From Thermodesulfobacteriota bacterium (GTDB lineage: Bacteria > Desulfobacterota > SM23-61): DNA of 16,293 nt. Made by a program: the position numbers and the translations under genes. Below the pieces are notes generated by a model. The model worked only from the letters and a program-made list of their open reading frames with translations. It searched no databases and had not been told where the DNA came from. The DNA is taken from assembly GCA_030018715.1 (NCBI GenBank), contig JASEHN010000017.1, forward strand, positions 1-16,293. Reading direction: 5' to 3'. Shown one piece after another: positions 7,155-14,525 of this stretch (positions are counted from its first letter, which is position 1; each line of letters opens with the position of its first letter).

Positions 7155-7295
7155 ATGACGTCGTAAAAAGTCAAAATTACCTTCTTTTTGTCATTCCCGC
7201 GAAAGCGGGAATCCAGTAAATTCAAGCAGTTCTGTCCGCCTGAGGCGGACTGCTTTCGCAGGAGTGACGGCTTTTCCGACTTTTTACGAGATCAT
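7155..7295. repeat. MITE-like element B1 with 8-bp target duplication
   Basis: The ends ATGACGTCGTAAAAAGTC (7155-7172) and, read inward from the right, ATGATCTCGTAAAAAGTC (7278-7295) match at 16 of 18. CAATGCTG flanks both sides (7147-7154 and 7296-7303), a perfect 8-bp duplication. Inside are two hairpins: ATTCCCGC/GCGGGAAT with a GAAA loop (7193-7212) and GTCCGCC/GGCGGAC (7234-7250). The interior is unlike that of the element at 7358. No ORF. Confidence 0.8.
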
Positions 7296-7357
7296 CAATG
7301 CTGAATCCGCCTTCTATTTTTGGGAGCATAACTCCAGTGCTTTACTCTACAGTATTG

Positions 7358-7510
7358 ATGGCTTCGTAAAAAGTCCATCTGCGGCGTTGTGCTGCATCCT
7401 TCGTCATTGCGGCGTACCTCTTAAGTACGCCTCATTCCTCGGGATTTACGCGCCTGGCATCTGGAGCTTTTTACTTTGCCATCCATCTTGATGACTTTTT
7501 ACGAGTTCAC
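7358..7510. repeat. MITE-like element B2 with 8-bp target duplication
   Basis: The left end is ATGGCTTCGTAAAAAGTC (7358-7375) and the right end, read inward, is GTGAACTCGTAAAAAGTC. CAGTATTG flanks it at 7350-7357 and 7511-7518 (perfect 8 bp). An inner second right terminus, CTTTTTACTTTGCCATC (about 7468-7484), precedes the outer one. The interior aligns with the reverse complement of the element at 148-325, including CTTCGTCATTGCGGCGTACC and GTACGCCTCATTCCTCGG. The right duplication ends one base before the stop codon of the convergent ATPase gene. Confidence 0.8.
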
Positions 7511-7519
7511 CAGTATTGT

Positions 7520-8695
7520 TTATTTGAACTCCCCACTCCACAGGCCTTCCAGGAATTCTTTAAAAGGAAGAACCACCACATCTTCAAGTTTTCTCCGCCG
7601 CGGCTCGAGGCTAACACAAAGATAACGTTTTAAGCTTTTTTCCTCGGCCAGGGCCCGGAGGGATTTGATGTCCCGCAAGGAAACATTTTCTTTAGCTTTA
7701 ACCTCCAAGGCCGTATGATCCCCAATTATGAAATCAACTTCAAATCCCGAGGTTGACCGCCAAAAACTAAGAGGCTCGCCGGATACATAATCTCGGTAAC
7801 TGCAAAGCTCATGCATGAGGTAGGTCTCGAAGGCTTCTCCGAATTCAGGCGTTCCTGGACGAAATTCTCTCCCCTGGAGGGCAGCCAGGACACCCACATC
7901 AAAAAAGAAATATTTGGAAGAAGCCAAAGGCTTCCTTTTCCTGGTCTTGCGCCAAGGAGGAAGTTCGTAAAGGACAAGGGTATCTTTGAGGATTTTAAAA
8001 TATTCATAAACCGTAGTCCGGGGCACCTGGGCGTCATTGGCTACATTGGTAAAGTTCACAATGGTCCCATTGCAGAGGGCAGCTACTTTCAAGAAACGGC
8101 TGAAAGCAGGAATGTTGCGTGTTACTCCTTCGGCCACTATTTCTTGCTGAAGGTATAAACCGGCATAAGCTTCGAGGTCGGCTTTCGGGTCCTCTGAAAA
8201 ATAGATCGAGGGCAGCAACCCTCGGTTTAAGGCTCGCTGGAAATCAAATCGATCACCCAATTCCTGGTAGGTTAAGGGATGAAGATACTTGGTGCGGGCC
8301 CGCCCTCCCAGAAGATTCACACCCCCCCGACGAAGCTTTCGGGCGCTGGAACCGGTCAACAGGAAATGGACTCCGCGAGTTTCAATAAGGCGGTGGATTT
8401 CATTTAAAAGAATAGGAAGGCGCTGAATTTCATCGATTACGACCCAGTGATCGCCTGAAGATAATTCCTGGGCCAGGCGGCCTGGATTTTGACTCAGGGC
8501 CAGGTATATAGAATGATCAAGAAGATCATAGACCCGTACGTTTTTCAGAATATGGCGAATCAGGGAAGTCTTTCCCGTCTGCCGCGGTCCAAGAAGAAAG
8601 TGGGACTTTTTCTCCAGTAAGGCTGGAAGATTCAGCCTCCGCTCGACCCAATTGCTTCTGTTGTTTACAGGATTTTTTACCATATTAATCGTCAT
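7520..8695 (-). CDS. AAA ATPase with DUF4143 domain
   Basis: A 391-residue cytoplasmic P-loop ATPase of the AAA_14/DUF4143 type, a common accessory protein of bacteria and archaea whose partner is usually unknown. Walker A is GPRQTGKT (36-43), Walker B is VVIDE (85-89) and a sensor-1-like LLTGSS lies at 112-117. A winged-helix-like segment at about 195-245 leads into the C-terminal DUF4143 region with a PD-(D/E)XK-like signature: FEVDFI (318-323, D321) and ALEVKA (329-334, E331, K333). This suggests a nuclease-fold domain. Length is normal and all motifs are intact. The ATG at 8695 lacks a clear ribosome-binding site; ATG at 8683 (residue 5) is an alternative and fits the candidate promoter better. 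It is monocistronic as far as can be seen. Such genes are frequent in horizontally acquired DNA. Confidence 0.85.
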   Translation of the reverse strand: MTINMVKNPVNNRSNWVERRLNLPALLEKKSHFLLGPRQTGKTSLIRHILKNVRVYDLLDHSIYLALSQNPGRLAQELSSGDHWVVIDEIQRLPILLNEIHRLIETRGVHFLLTGSSARKLRRGGVNLLGGRARTKYLHPLTYQELGDRFDFQRALNRGLLPSIYFSEDPKADLEAYAGLYLQQEIVAEGVTRNIPAFSRFLKVAALCNGTIVNFTNVANDAQVPRTTVYEYFKILKDTLVLYELPPWRKTRKRKPLASSKYFFFDVGVLAALQGREFRPGTPEFGEAFETYLMHELCSYRDYVSGEPLSFWRSTSGFEVDFIIGDHTALEVKAKENVSLRDIKSLRALAEEKSLKRYLCVSLEPRRRKLEDVVVLPFKEFLEGLWSGEFK

Positions 8696-8697
8696 TT

Positions 8698-8726
8698 ATC
8701 ATGCCAAACGACGATATAGTTGTCAA
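8698..8726 (-). promoter_or_regulatory. Candidate promoter of the AAA/DUF4143 gene
   Basis: On the minus strand, a perfect TTGACA (complement of 8721-8726), a 17-bp spacer and CATGAT (complement of 8698-8703, 4 of 6 matches). The predicted start of transcription falls at or after the first ATG (8695), arguing for the ATG at 8683 or a leaderless message. Confidence 0.4.
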
Positions 8727-8820
8727 TCTTTTTTCGGGTGTATTTTTATAATTTATGGAATATATGGTAATGGTCCTCCTTAGGGACAAGGGGGAGCGTT
8801 GCTGCAGAAAGTTGTTTTGG

Positions 8821-8938
8821 GGGTCGGTGTTTGGGGGCAACGGAAATAAGGTATTCCTTGATTAAATAGTTTTCCAAAAGTTTTAGCATCAAGGTTTCAA
8901 TTCCTTATTACCATTGCCCCAAACCCATACGCCGACCC
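8821..8938 (+). repeat. Family A palindromic repeat, copy c (core 8836-8918)
   Basis: The 83-bp core is the same as copy b. It is embedded in the longest extra arms of the four: GGGTCGG (8821-8827) pairs with CCGACCC (8932-8938), and TTTGGGG with CCCCAAA next to the core. The left flank lacks the GTCA spacer seen in copies a, b and d. It lies between two minus-strand genes, where it could serve as a strong hairpin after the TPR gene. The remaining 100 bases to 9039 hold nothing recognisable. Confidence 0.9.
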
Positions 8939-9039
8939 ATGGCCGTTTTGAAGTCAAATGAAAAGTTGATGGCTATCGGCAGAAAGGAGCATGACTGAAG
9001 AAATAGGGGTGAAGGCAGAAGGTGGCTCCTCTGGAATCG

Positions 9040-10230
9040 TTACCAATCCATCCCTCTTGACCTTAAAAATTCCTGGGCCGGTTTTGAGCCCAACCTGGCG
9101 GCGGCTTTATAATTGTTGATCGCCTGCCCCTGGTCTCCAAGGAAGCTGAAGGCAGCTGCCCGGTTGGTGTAGGTGAATGCATCGTTGGGGTTCAGCTGAA
9201 TAGCCCGGTCATAGTCCCGGATCACCTGCCGGTGATCCCCCAGGTTGGCGAAAGCGGCCCCGCGGTTCGTAAAGGCTATGGCGTTGTTGGGGTTCAGCTG
9301 AATAGCCCGGTCATGATCCCGGATCGCCTGCCAATTGTCCCCCAGGCTGCCGAAGGCAGCCCCCCGGTTCGTATAGGCCATTGAATCGTTCGGGTTCAGC
9401 TGGATGGCCCGGTCATAGTCCAGGATCGCGCGCCGGTGGTCCCCCAGGTTGCCGAAGGCGGCTCCGCGGTTCGTAAAGGCTATGGCGTTGTTGGGGTTCA
9501 GCTGGATAGCCCGGTCATAGTCCCGGATCGCCTGCCGGTGGTCGCCCAGGAAGCCGAAGGCAGCTCCGCGCCCCACATAGGCCGTCGCATCATTGGGGTT
9601 CAATTGGATGGCCCTGGCAAAGGCCTCCATCGCGTCGTGATGCCTTCCGGCGATTCCTAAGGCATTTCCCTTCTCCAGCCAGTCTGTGGCGCTTAATCTG
9701 TTAATCGCCTCATTGTATTGGCCGAAATTGCCTTTTTCCGCCTTGGCTGCTTCCAGTTCCTTTTTAAGCTTTTCAACTTCCCGTAAGGCTTCATCCGCCT
9801 TTTTTCTCGCCTCCTCCAGTTCCTTTGTTTTTTGGCGGTCCTGGCGCAGATTTTCTATGGAATTAGTCATCTCCTTCGGGTCTGCCGTAATCTTTGCCCT
9901 CAGGAAATATTTTTTCCCGTCCCATGTTTCATCAATGATCTCTGCCCTGACGATACCGGCGGTCAGGATGACGATCTGGTCTTTGGTAAGCTGGAAATTT
10001 TTAACCTCGGTTTCACTTTCCAGGTACGTTCCCAATTTTTCTAAAAGGAGTCTCTTGACCTGTTCGAGGGCAATAACCCGGCTTGAAAGCTTGCTATCCG
10101 CCTCACTTGCCTGATAGGTGTATTCTTCTTCAAAAGTTACCCATTTCGCAAACGCCAAATTTGCGGTGATAAAAAAGGAAAGGGCGACGATTGAAAAAAC
10201 AACCCCTTTGATATCCCTATCCCGCGTCAC
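9040..10230 (-). CDS. Exported TPR-repeat protein
   Basis: A 396-residue protein with an N-terminal signal peptide (1-28: basic start, then VVFSIVALSFFITANLAFA). Next is a compact domain (30-120; pattern ALEQVKRLLLEKLGTYL ... FLRAKITADP) that recalls the N-terminal domain of envelope/flagellar FlgT-like proteins; that likeness is tentative. A charged coiled coil follows (130-168). Six TPR units of exactly 34 residues occupy 181-384, the middle ones nearly identical (core AIQLNPN). It is probably a periplasmic or outer-membrane-associated scaffold binding partner proteins. It starts with GTG at 10228-10230, preceded at once by GGGAGGAATC, which decides the start. Codons 181-384 are also a DNA tandem repeat. 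The exported WD40-caspase gene lies upstream on the same strand, about 0.8 kb away, and could be a partner. Confidence 0.85.
   Translation of the reverse strand: MTRDRDIKGVVFSIVALSFFITANLAFAKWVTFEEEYTYQASEADSKLSSRVIALEQVKRLLLEKLGTYLESETEVKNFQLTKDQIVILTAGIVRAEIIDETWDGKKYFLRAKITADPKEMTNSIENLRQDRQKTKELEEARKKADEALREVEKLKKELEAAKAEKGNFGQYNEAINRLSATDWLEKGNALGIAGRHHDAMEAFARAIQLNPNDATAYVGRGAAFGFLGDHRQAIRDYDRAIQLNPNNAIAFTNRGAAFGNLGDHRRAILDYDRAIQLNPNDSMAYTNRGAAFGSLGDNWQAIRDHDRAIQLNPNNAIAFTNRGAAFANLGDHRQVIRDYDRAIQLNPNDAFTYTNRAAAFSFLGDQGQAINNYKAAARLGSKPAQEFLRSRGMDW
9079..9690 (-). repeat. 102-bp tandem DNA repeat encoding the TPR array
   Basis: Six in-frame units of 102 bp. Segments such as TTGGGGTTCAGCTGNATNGC and CCCGGTCATNGTCCNGGATC recur once per unit with few differences, mostly in units 2-5. 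The conservation is at DNA level, not only protein level, which implies recent duplication or gene conversion between units. Unit number may vary between strains and could be miscounted in short-read assemblies. Confidence 0.85.
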
Positions 10231-10313
10231 GATTCCTCCCTCCCATCAAGAGAATTGATCCAATCGCCTCGCTGGAACAAGTCTCCCATTTTATCCGCTC
10301 CATTGACAACCAA

Positions 10314-10342
10314 AATCTACAACCTTTGGCAGGGCCTGTCAA
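10314..10342 (-). promoter_or_regulatory. Candidate promoter of the TPR gene
   Basis: On the minus strand, a perfect TTGACA (complement of 10337-10342), a 17-bp spacer and TAGATT (complement of 10314-10319). This gives a leader of roughly 80 bases before the GTG start. Only a consensus match supports it. Confidence 0.4.
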
Positions 10343-10592
10343 TTTTGATTTTAGGAAATCAGGGTCGCATTCGTTGCTCTGCGGCGAGTCGATGGAGGAG
10401 AGCCGATTCCTTCAGGATTACGCGGGAAGAGGCGTCTTCAATCCAGCCATGGCCCGAAATAGGACCGGTGAGCTTCACAGCGGCACTTTTTATTCCAGGG
10501 CTGGGAGCATTGTTGGATCAAATCAACCTTCGCATCCCCGTCTGATTTCGGGACTGGCCCCCGCACGCATCTTTTGGGGGTTTTGGGGGTCA
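10343..10592. other. Intergenic DNA upstream of repeat copy d
   Basis: No convincing gene. Short plus-strand frames here show no family resemblance, lack ribosome-binding sites and run into the repeat. The last 22 bases form the G-rich flank TTTTGGGGGTTTTGGGGG plus GTCA shared with copy a. Confidence 0.4.
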
Positions 10593-10675
10593 GGCAACGG
10601 AAATAAGGTATTCCTTGATTAAATAGTTTTCCAAAAGTTTTAGCATCAAGATTTCAATTCCTTATTACCATTGCC
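10593..10675 (+). repeat. Family A palindromic repeat, copy d
   Basis: An 83-bp core with one change (A in place of G in the inner ATCAAGG arm), which weakens the inner stem. The left flank TTTTGGGGGTTTTGGGGG matches copy a. The right side has no matching outer arm and passes straight into the reading frame of a gene fragment, so this copy looks inserted into, or joined to, former coding DNA. Confidence 0.9.
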
Positions 10676-10874
10676 CATTTCCATAAATGCCGCCGACCTG
10701 GGGATCGTTACCCATGGTCTGGACATGGCAAACAAACTGACCGGGGACTATGCACCGGAAAAAATTGACGTATCAGGACAACTCACGGCGGTCCATTTAC
10801 TCATCGCGGAGATCAGGGGACAAAAGGCTGAAGGATTACAAAAATTAACCGTTTTAGAGAATCCGGATATTTAG
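10676..10874 (+). pseudogene. Orphan 3' gene fragment fused to repeat copy d
   Basis: From the edge of the repeat the frame reads ISINAADLGIVTHGLDMANK, then TGDYAPEKIDVSGQLTAVHL and LIAEIRGQKAEG, ending at TAG 10872-10874. It has a protein-like composition with an amphipathic C-terminal helix. The frame opens within the repeat, after a stop at 10641-10643, without a plausible start or ribosome-binding site. The fragment looks like the end of a longer gene, perhaps phage-derived. I do not recognise the family. The alternative is a very short ORF starting at an internal ATG. Confidence 0.4.
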
Positions 10875-11049
10875 AGCCGGATGTGTAATAGGCGAGGCCG
10901 GGGTGGAAAATGGCCCTCCCCCTACCACCATCTACTTCAGCACCAAAGGGAAATCCATCCTCTGGAGGCTCTTCTGGGGGATCTGCTCGTAGCCCCATAG
11001 GGACGTCCTGAAGGCTTAATGCCCCGAACCGATTAACCCCATAAGCCCC

Positions 11050-14016
11050 CTAATTATGGATTCGATACAACGGGCTGTCCTTCCCGAAATTGATGATCAT
11101 CGGCGTCTGCCGTTGTCCCGCTTTCCGGGAAGCGTCCAGAGTTTGCTCCTTGGTATAAGCCCCAAGCTCGACGATGCTCACACGGGCGTCTCTGTTCGTG
11201 TCTGCATCTCGGTTGTTATCCAGGCCCTTCAAGAGATGATACGTAAAGAGGCCGTTGCCCTTGTATCCGTCCATCGCCCCTTCCAGAGAACTCGCCGAGG
11301 CGTAGATATGAAGCCCCATTTTCTTGGCGATCACCGCCATCCGGGCGTCGTAGAGTCCGCTGACGATATTGTCCATCCCACCGGCATGGCAGGTATCAAA
11401 GATCAGCAACTGGTTGAGGGATTTAATCTTCTTCGTCGCCTCCACGATCTCGTTAGAACCGATCATACAGTAAGCGTCGAGGTCGCCCCTATAGTCGTGG
11501 GTCAGGAGATAATACTGATTCTGGATCAGCACCCCATGACCGGCAGTAAAGAGGATGAAGTAATCCCCCGGGCGGATGTCTTTCGCCAGCCTGTCGAGCG
11601 TGGAGAGCAGCTTTTTCCTCGTTACCTGTTCGTTGGTCAGAATCACAGTGTGGATCTGGCCTTTCTTGAATAAGGTTTTTAATTGGCCGGAAATTCGTTT
11701 ATGGACGTCTTTGGCGTCTTTGACGGCATAGTTGAGCTTCGCCGATTTGTCCTGATAACGGTCAATCCCGGCAATGAGGACATAGACCCGTGGGTCAACG
11801 GGGGCGACGTTGGCGTTGAAGGTCATGGTCTCCAAAAATCCCTGGACCGTATTGTCTTTGTTGAAGGCGGCAACGCTGAGTTCATTCTCCCCGGCAATGG
11901 CCTCGACGTCGGCGCAGTCCTCATAGACCTCCCCTTTAGCGGTGCTGGCGATGATACTTTTCTCCTTATAACGCACTTGAATGCCCCGCTTCTGATCCTC
12001 CTGGATCGCACGGCTGTTGAGGGCGGCCAGTTGCAGGGGCGCCCCCTTTGACCGGGCGTATTCCCAATAATGACCATCGGATTTGATTAGCTTGGCATTA
12101 TGAAAGAGCCGCACCTCCCCGATGCCGCCGCCCTTTGAGGAAATCCGGTAACAGACTTTGATGTGAGATTTATTGGTAGCCGTCACCTTCGTGGTGAATT
12201 CGGCGGCCGGGGGCGGATTCTTCAGGGCCTCCATAGCGGTAAGGATGATCAGGAGCGTAATGTCTTCCCCTTTGAACTTGGTGGCCACGATGTCGGGCCG
12301 GTAAAAGACATCATAAAGATTCTCCATCGGGATGAAGGTAGCCTCTTTGTCTTTGCCCTGGTTCAGGTGATAACCGACAAGCCTGGCCCCGCCCTCGGAG
12401 TTGTCAAAGAAACCCTCCGGGGTCCACAGGACCCAGCGTTTCTGATCCTTGTGGGGGAAGAAGGCGAGGACCTCCTTGCCGTCCTTTATACTGTACCAGC
12501 GGATCGTCCCGTCGCCGAAGGCAGACAGGGCAAAGCGGCCGTCGCCGGAGATGTTCACCGCCCAGGCGGTCTCAGGGACGGGGGCCTTCCAGATTTCTCC
12601 ACCCCGGGCGTTGAAGAGGCGGAGCGACCACGAAGCCCCGAGGAGGAAGGTCTCGCCGTCCGGGGCGACGGCGAGGGAGCGGGACATTTCATATTGATTG
12701 AGTTTCAGGGGAGCACCGTTGAGCTTTGGGGCGGTGGTATTAAACCAGTCTGTTACCGTCAGGCCGGGGGCGGCCGTCCGGGGGGCGGCAAGATTAATGC
12801 CGCCGGGAACGGTTGCGCTCGTGGTTAGTCGGCGCTCCGAGAGGAAAAAGACGGCGGGGGATTTGCCGAATACTTCATAGGCGAAGCGTACCACAGCGCC
12901 GTCGGGGGAGACCTGGAAACCTTCCTGATTATTACGGTAATCCCCGATGACGGGGTTCCGGGTGTAGAGGGCATTGCCCTGGTCGTCGATAGCCCCGAAG
13001 GCGCCGTGTGCCGCGAAGAAGACGCCGCCACCCTGCCGGGACTGGAGGTCCATGATCGTACTGTCCGTCGCCGGGATGTCAAGGTAGCCCCCCCGGCCCC
13101 TGTCGGACCAGACGCGGATGAAATTTTTCTCCATGCCATCAAACTCTTTTGGATTAATTCCCCCGGCATAGAGGCGTCGTCCGTCGGCGGACCAAGCTAC
13201 GCTGCCTAAATTGCCATTGCCCACCCCCTGGGTATCCGGGGCGAAGCGAAAGGCGAGATCATTTCCGGAAAGGACATTCACCGCCGTCGTATCGTCAAAA
13301 CCCAAGGCGATCTCCTGCCCGTCGGGGGAGAAGCGGACGGCAGAGGGCTCTTTCCCCCCCGGCGCCTTCTCTTTGGCGAGGAGTCGGAAACGCGCATCGT
13401 AGCGGCGGAGATACCCGTCATGAGAGGTCGTCACGAGGCCTCCGACGGCGTCAAAGTCGGCGCCATAGATGTCGCCGCCATAGTCTTTGTCCAACGCGGA
13501 GAGGATAAAATCGCTGGTGCGATAGATCCGGATGCCGTCAGCTCCTCCCAGGCAGGCGGCGAGATGTCGTCCATCCCGGGAGAAGACGAGGTGGTAGGTC
13601 ACATAGGGAAGGTCCCTTAACCGCCGGAGGAGCGCCCCCGTCCCGGCGTCGAAGAGGTAGATGGCAGCGCCGTCTCCCCAGTCACCCGTCAACCCCCCGG
13701 CTGCGACGGTCTTCCCGTCCGGCGAGAGGGCCACGGCGTAAAGTTTCCCCTCATCCACATCCCCGATTGGTGGCCGGATGACCCGGATCAGCGCCCCCGT
13801 CCCAGCGTCCCAGATCCGGACGGTCTTGTCATCCGAGGCCGTGGCGATCAGGCGGTTCTCCCGATCCACGCTGATCCGTCCAATCCTCGCCGTGTGCATC
13901 CCCGTCTCGATCCGCAGAATTGGCTCCTTGGGTGGCTCTCCGGCCAGCAATGCACCAGGTAAGCATATATCAAACAGGAGGAGATAAAGGATAATTCTTA
14001 GTGATTCTCTCTTCAT
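11050..14016 (-). CDS. Exported WD40-caspase (peptidase C14) protein
   Basis: About 988 residues. A signal peptide (1-25, KRESLRIILYLLLFDICLPG) predicts export. Residues 30-525 form a WD40-type beta-propeller region, clearest at LIATASDDKTVRIWDAGTG (56-74), with many degenerate blades. WVLWTPEGFFDNS (528-540) is the linker motif typical of bacterial WD40-caspase proteins. After an Ig-like stretch, residues 742-977 are a caspase/metacaspase domain with the catalytic dyad His827 (FTAGHG) and Cys876 (FDTCHAGG). An EF-hand-like loop, DTNRDARVSIVE, lies at 939-950. By family it is a cysteine protease cutting after Arg/Lys or Asp, possibly activated through the propeller. The ATG at 14016 is preferred because AAGGTG lies six bases upstream; a GTG at 14025 is the longer alternative. 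Both catalytic residues are present, so it is probably active. Its substrate is unknown. Confidence 0.9.
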   Translation of the reverse strand: MKRESLRIILYLLLFDICLPGALLAGEPPKEPILRIETGMHTARIGRISVDRENRLIATASDDKTVRIWDAGTGALIRVIRPPIGDVDEGKLYAVALSPDGKTVAAGGLTGDWGDGAAIYLFDAGTGALLRRLRDLPYVTYHLVFSRDGRHLAACLGGADGIRIYRTSDFILSALDKDYGGDIYGADFDAVGGLVTTSHDGYLRRYDARFRLLAKEKAPGGKEPSAVRFSPDGQEIALGFDDTTAVNVLSGNDLAFRFAPDTQGVGNGNLGSVAWSADGRRLYAGGINPKEFDGMEKNFIRVWSDRGRGGYLDIPATDSTIMDLQSRQGGGVFFAAHGAFGAIDDQGNALYTRNPVIGDYRNNQEGFQVSPDGAVVRFAYEVFGKSPAVFFLSERRLTTSATVPGGINLAAPRTAAPGLTVTDWFNTTAPKLNGAPLKLNQYEMSRSLAVAPDGETFLLGASWSLRLFNARGGEIWKAPVPETAWAVNISGDGRFALSAFGDGTIRWYSIKDGKEVLAFFPHKDQKRWVLWTPEGFFDNSEGGARLVGYHLNQGKDKEATFIPMENLYDVFYRPDIVATKFKGEDITLLIILTAMEALKNPPPAAEFTTKVTATNKSHIKVCYRISSKGGGIGEVRLFHNAKLIKSDGHYWEYARSKGAPLQLAALNSRAIQEDQKRGIQVRYKEKSIIASTAKGEVYEDCADVEAIAGENELSVAAFNKDNTVQGFLETMTFNANVAPVDPRVYVLIAGIDRYQDKSAKLNYAVKDAKDVHKRISGQLKTLFKKGQIHTVILTNEQVTRKKLLSTLDRLAKDIRPGDYFILFTAGHGVLIQNQYYLLTHDYRGDLDAYCMIGSNEIVEATKKIKSLNQLLIFDTCHAGGMDNIVSGLYDARMAVIAKKMGLHIYASASSLEGAMDGYKGNGLFTYHLLKGLDNNRDADTNRDARVSIVELGAYTKEQTLDASRKAGQRQTPMIINFGKDSPLYRIHN

Positions 14017-14477
14017 GGTGGACACCTTGGGTTTGTTGATGTTTAGTTAATGTTTAAAGAGATTAACCTGTTTTCTGTTCGCGGGCAAGTACCGGATTAA
14101 CCCTTTTCAAATTTCCGGATTTTTATAGGCGGATGTATTCGTTGACCCCCCACCGGCTGGATTTGACCGCTGCCCCCCCGCTTCGGTCGGTGGATGGTCA
14201 CGGATGCACGCCACGGCTTATGAGGATGCGCCAGGACGGGCGATCCCTGCCGGACGTGATGTCCACAGGTCCTGCACGCGAAGGAGAAGGACTGTCACCG
14301 TGTTGGCAACATTGCCAGAACGGGATGACACCCGGCGACATGCGAACAGACCAGGATCATCCGGCAAACAGGCAACAGACACCGGCACCTTCAAGAGAAT
14401 CCTTGAGAGAAATCCCGGGGCTTTTTTGGGGGCAGCAAAAAGAATAATGGGGACAGAGTGGGGACAGGATCACCAGA
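14017..14477. other. Intergenic DNA between the WD40-caspase and tRNA-Gln genes
   Basis: No supported gene. GC-rich DNA from about 14140 to 14410 carries overlapping plus-strand frames of about 105-115 codons with Arg/Pro-rich, low-quality protein content. One of them reads into the antisense of the tRNA, which marks it as spurious. Next to the caspase start there is a direct repeat GGTTAATC (complement of about 14064-14071 and 14094-14101) that could be a regulator site. TGGGGACAG occurs twice at 14448-14467. Confidence 0.4.
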
Positions 14478-14486
14478 CAAAGGAAA

Positions 14487-14515
14487 GGGGGCTAACCTTG
14501 AATTGGCTAACCCCC
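14487..14515 (-). terminator. Rho-independent terminator of tRNA-Gln
   Basis: On the minus strand, GGGGGTTAGCC, a 7-base loop and GGTTAGCCCCC form an 11-pair stem (9 Watson-Crick and 2 G-U pairs). It begins 11 bases after the tRNA CCA end and is followed by TTTCCTTTG. The U tract is broken, but the position and stem strength fit. Confidence 0.65.
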
Positions 14516-14525
14516 CGATTTTACT

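Noticed and set aside
11056..12828. Several antisense ORFs (up to 221 codons) across the WD40-caspase gene
   Set aside because: Shadow frames of a GC-rich real gene with clear catalytic motifs on the other strand.
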